From positions 1-64,000 of the forward strand of contig JAJZZX010000005.1 in NCBI GenBank assembly GCA_021797355.1: a stretch of 64,000 nucleotides of DNA, in the 5' to 3' direction. The notes beneath the pieces are model-generated. The model ran no database searches, was not told the origin of the DNA, and saw nothing but the letters and a program-made list of their open reading frames with translations. The position numbers and the translations under genes were made by a program. Below, in pieces: positions 63,162 to 64,000 of this stretch. Numbering within the stretch: the first letter of the stretch is position 1; the number at the start of each line of letters is the position of its first letter. Source of the DNA: Thermoplasmata archaeon. Its GTDB lineage: Archaea; Thermoplasmatota; Thermoplasmata; Thermoplasmatales; Thermoplasmataceae.

Positions 63162-64000
63162 ATGTCGATTGATGTTGCAGTTATTCCGGGAGATGGAATA
63201 GGAAAAGAAGTAATGGAACAGGGGTTGAAAGTGCTGGAAGCCGTGGAGGAAATGGAGAACGTGAAATTCAAATTCTCTGAGTTTCCTTGGGGTTGTGAAT
63301 ATTACCTCAAAAACAATGAGATGATGCCACATGATGGCCTCAAGCAGCTTTCCGCCTTTGATTCGATTCTTATGGGTGCAGTAGGATATCCGGGTGTGCC
63401 TGACCATGTATCACTGTGGGGGCTCCTTTTGCCAATAAGAAGGGGTTTTGACCAGTACATAAACTTGCGGCCATCAAGATTGCTGCGTGGCTTCATATCT
63501 CCTCTTGCTGATAAGAAACCTGGAAGCTTCAATTTTGACATAGTGAGGGAGAACACTGAGGGGGAATATTCCAATATGGGGGGCATACTCAGGGAAGGTA
63601 CCAATGAAGAGATAGCAGTACAGAATTCCATCTTTACACACAAGGGTACAGAGAGAGTCATAAGATATGCATTTAAGCTTGCCATTGAACGATCCAGAAT
63701 ATCCGGTAAAACACCATATGTAGCCGGAGCAACAAAATCAAACGGAATAAACTACACCATGCCTTTCTGGGACAGAATTTTCAGAGGCGTTGCATCCGAG
63801 TTTCCTGAAGTCAGGACGAACCTCTTCCACATTGATGCCCTTGCAGCATATCTAGTAACAAAGCCTGAGACCTTTGACGTTATAGTGGGTTCCAATCTCT
63901 TCGGTGACATTCTATCAGATATTGGGGGCGCCATTTCTGGAGGAATCGGTGTGAGCCCTTCTGCGAACTTGAATCCGGAAGGGAAGTATCCATCCCTATT
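63162..64000 (+). CDS. Tartrate/D-malate dehydrogenase-like beta-decarboxylating dehydrogenase (5' part, truncated by window end)
   Basis: 279 codons are visible; the gene runs off the right edge. VAVIPGDGIGKEVMEQG, then FDQYINLRPSRLLRG and SPLADK, are typical of the tartrate/D-malate branch of the isocitrate/isopropylmalate dehydrogenase family, and FDIVRENTEGEY, KSNG and SNLFGDILSD give the Mg/NAD sites. It would oxidise and decarboxylate a hydroxy-dicarboxylic acid with NAD. Isopropylmalate dehydrogenase is less likely because of the NLRPSRLL segment. Its start lies 150 nt after the M20 gene. Confidence 0.8.
   Translation, partial: MSIDVAVIPGDGIGKEVMEQGLKVLEAVEEMENVKFKFSEFPWGCEYYLKNNEMMPHDGLKQLSAFDSILMGAVGYPGVPDHVSLWGLLLPIRRGFDQYINLRPSRLLRGFISPLADKKPGSFNFDIVRENTEGEYSNMGGILREGTNEEIAVQNSIFTHKGTERVIRYAFKLAIERSRISGKTPYVAGATKSNGINYTMPFWDRIFRGVASEFPEVRTNLFHIDALAAYLVTKPETFDVIVGSNLFGDILSDIGGAISGGIGVSPSANLNPEGKYPSL

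Noticed and set aside
1-64000. CRISPR arrays or rRNA genes
   Set aside because: No regularly spaced direct repeats and no conserved 16S/23S/5S segments were seen on reading both strands.

Overview
The window reads as chromosomal DNA of an archaeon of the order Thermoplasmatales, close to Thermoplasma. The strongest markers are a 745-residue VAT-type AAA+ ATPase, an archaeal release factor aRF1, an archaeal UMP kinase, and a kinase/decarboxylase pair that looks like the Thermoplasma-type 3-phosphate mevalonate route. Many start codons have no Shine-Dalgarno and sit about 25 nt downstream of a TATA box, which points to leaderless transcripts.

Positions 1 to about 18,200 form an accessory region, visibly richer in A+T than the rest and full of short unknown genes. 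At its left edge, after the tail of a transposase-like frame, lies a two-gene unit: an AlbA_2 (Schlafen-type) domain fused to an APAZ-like domain, followed 3 nt later by a short MID-PIWI Argonaute with a degenerate catalytic site. This has the layout of short prokaryotic Argonaute defence systems (SPARTA, SPARSA, SPARDA) but with a different effector, and it is the most interesting item here. Next come a single-polypeptide type IIG restriction-modification enzyme, a GIY-YIG protein, a PD-(D/E)XK protein, a zinc ribbon, an AbrB-like protein, an unknown 524-residue protein, a NUMOD3-like peptide, a DUF3800 protein, a three-gene cassette of unknowns, a PKD-like surface protein and a tyrosine recombinase. 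The region ends at a 5' fragment of a tRNA-Leu gene that still has its TATA box, a probable integration scar.

Positions 18,240 to 36,100 are core metabolism. A tight operon carries two very small proteins, an isochorismatase-fold pseudoenzyme, a probable mevalonate-3-phosphate 5-kinase, a probable bisphosphomevalonate decarboxylase and an HNH protein. It is followed by an FAD oxidoreductase, a cysteine synthase-type enzyme, a thiosulfate sulfurtransferase, VAT, a PRC-barrel protein, a nucleoside phosphorylase, aRF1, UMP kinase, a radical SAM protein, a PadR-ABC exporter operon with a clear operator, a DUF4382 protein and an APC permease.

Positions 36,300 to 49,000 hold a molybdenum cofactor and formate dehydrogenase locus: moaA, moaD, fdhD, DUF1641, fdhA, moaE, mobA, moaC, moaB, two moeA paralogues, mobB and moeB. 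Together they can take GTP through cPMP and molybdopterin to the guanylated cofactor and install it in a multi-cluster FdhA. An acetate-transporter-like gene inside this locus is frameshifted.

Positions 49,000 to 64,000 carry an acryloyl-CoA-reductase-like dehydrogenase, a PaiB flavoprotein, a secreted protein next to a winged-helix regulator and small membrane protein, a very large Lhr-type helicase, a DUF763 protein, an amidohydrolase, an MFS transporter with an M20 hydrolase, and the 5' part of a tartrate/D-malate dehydrogenase gene that runs off the right edge.
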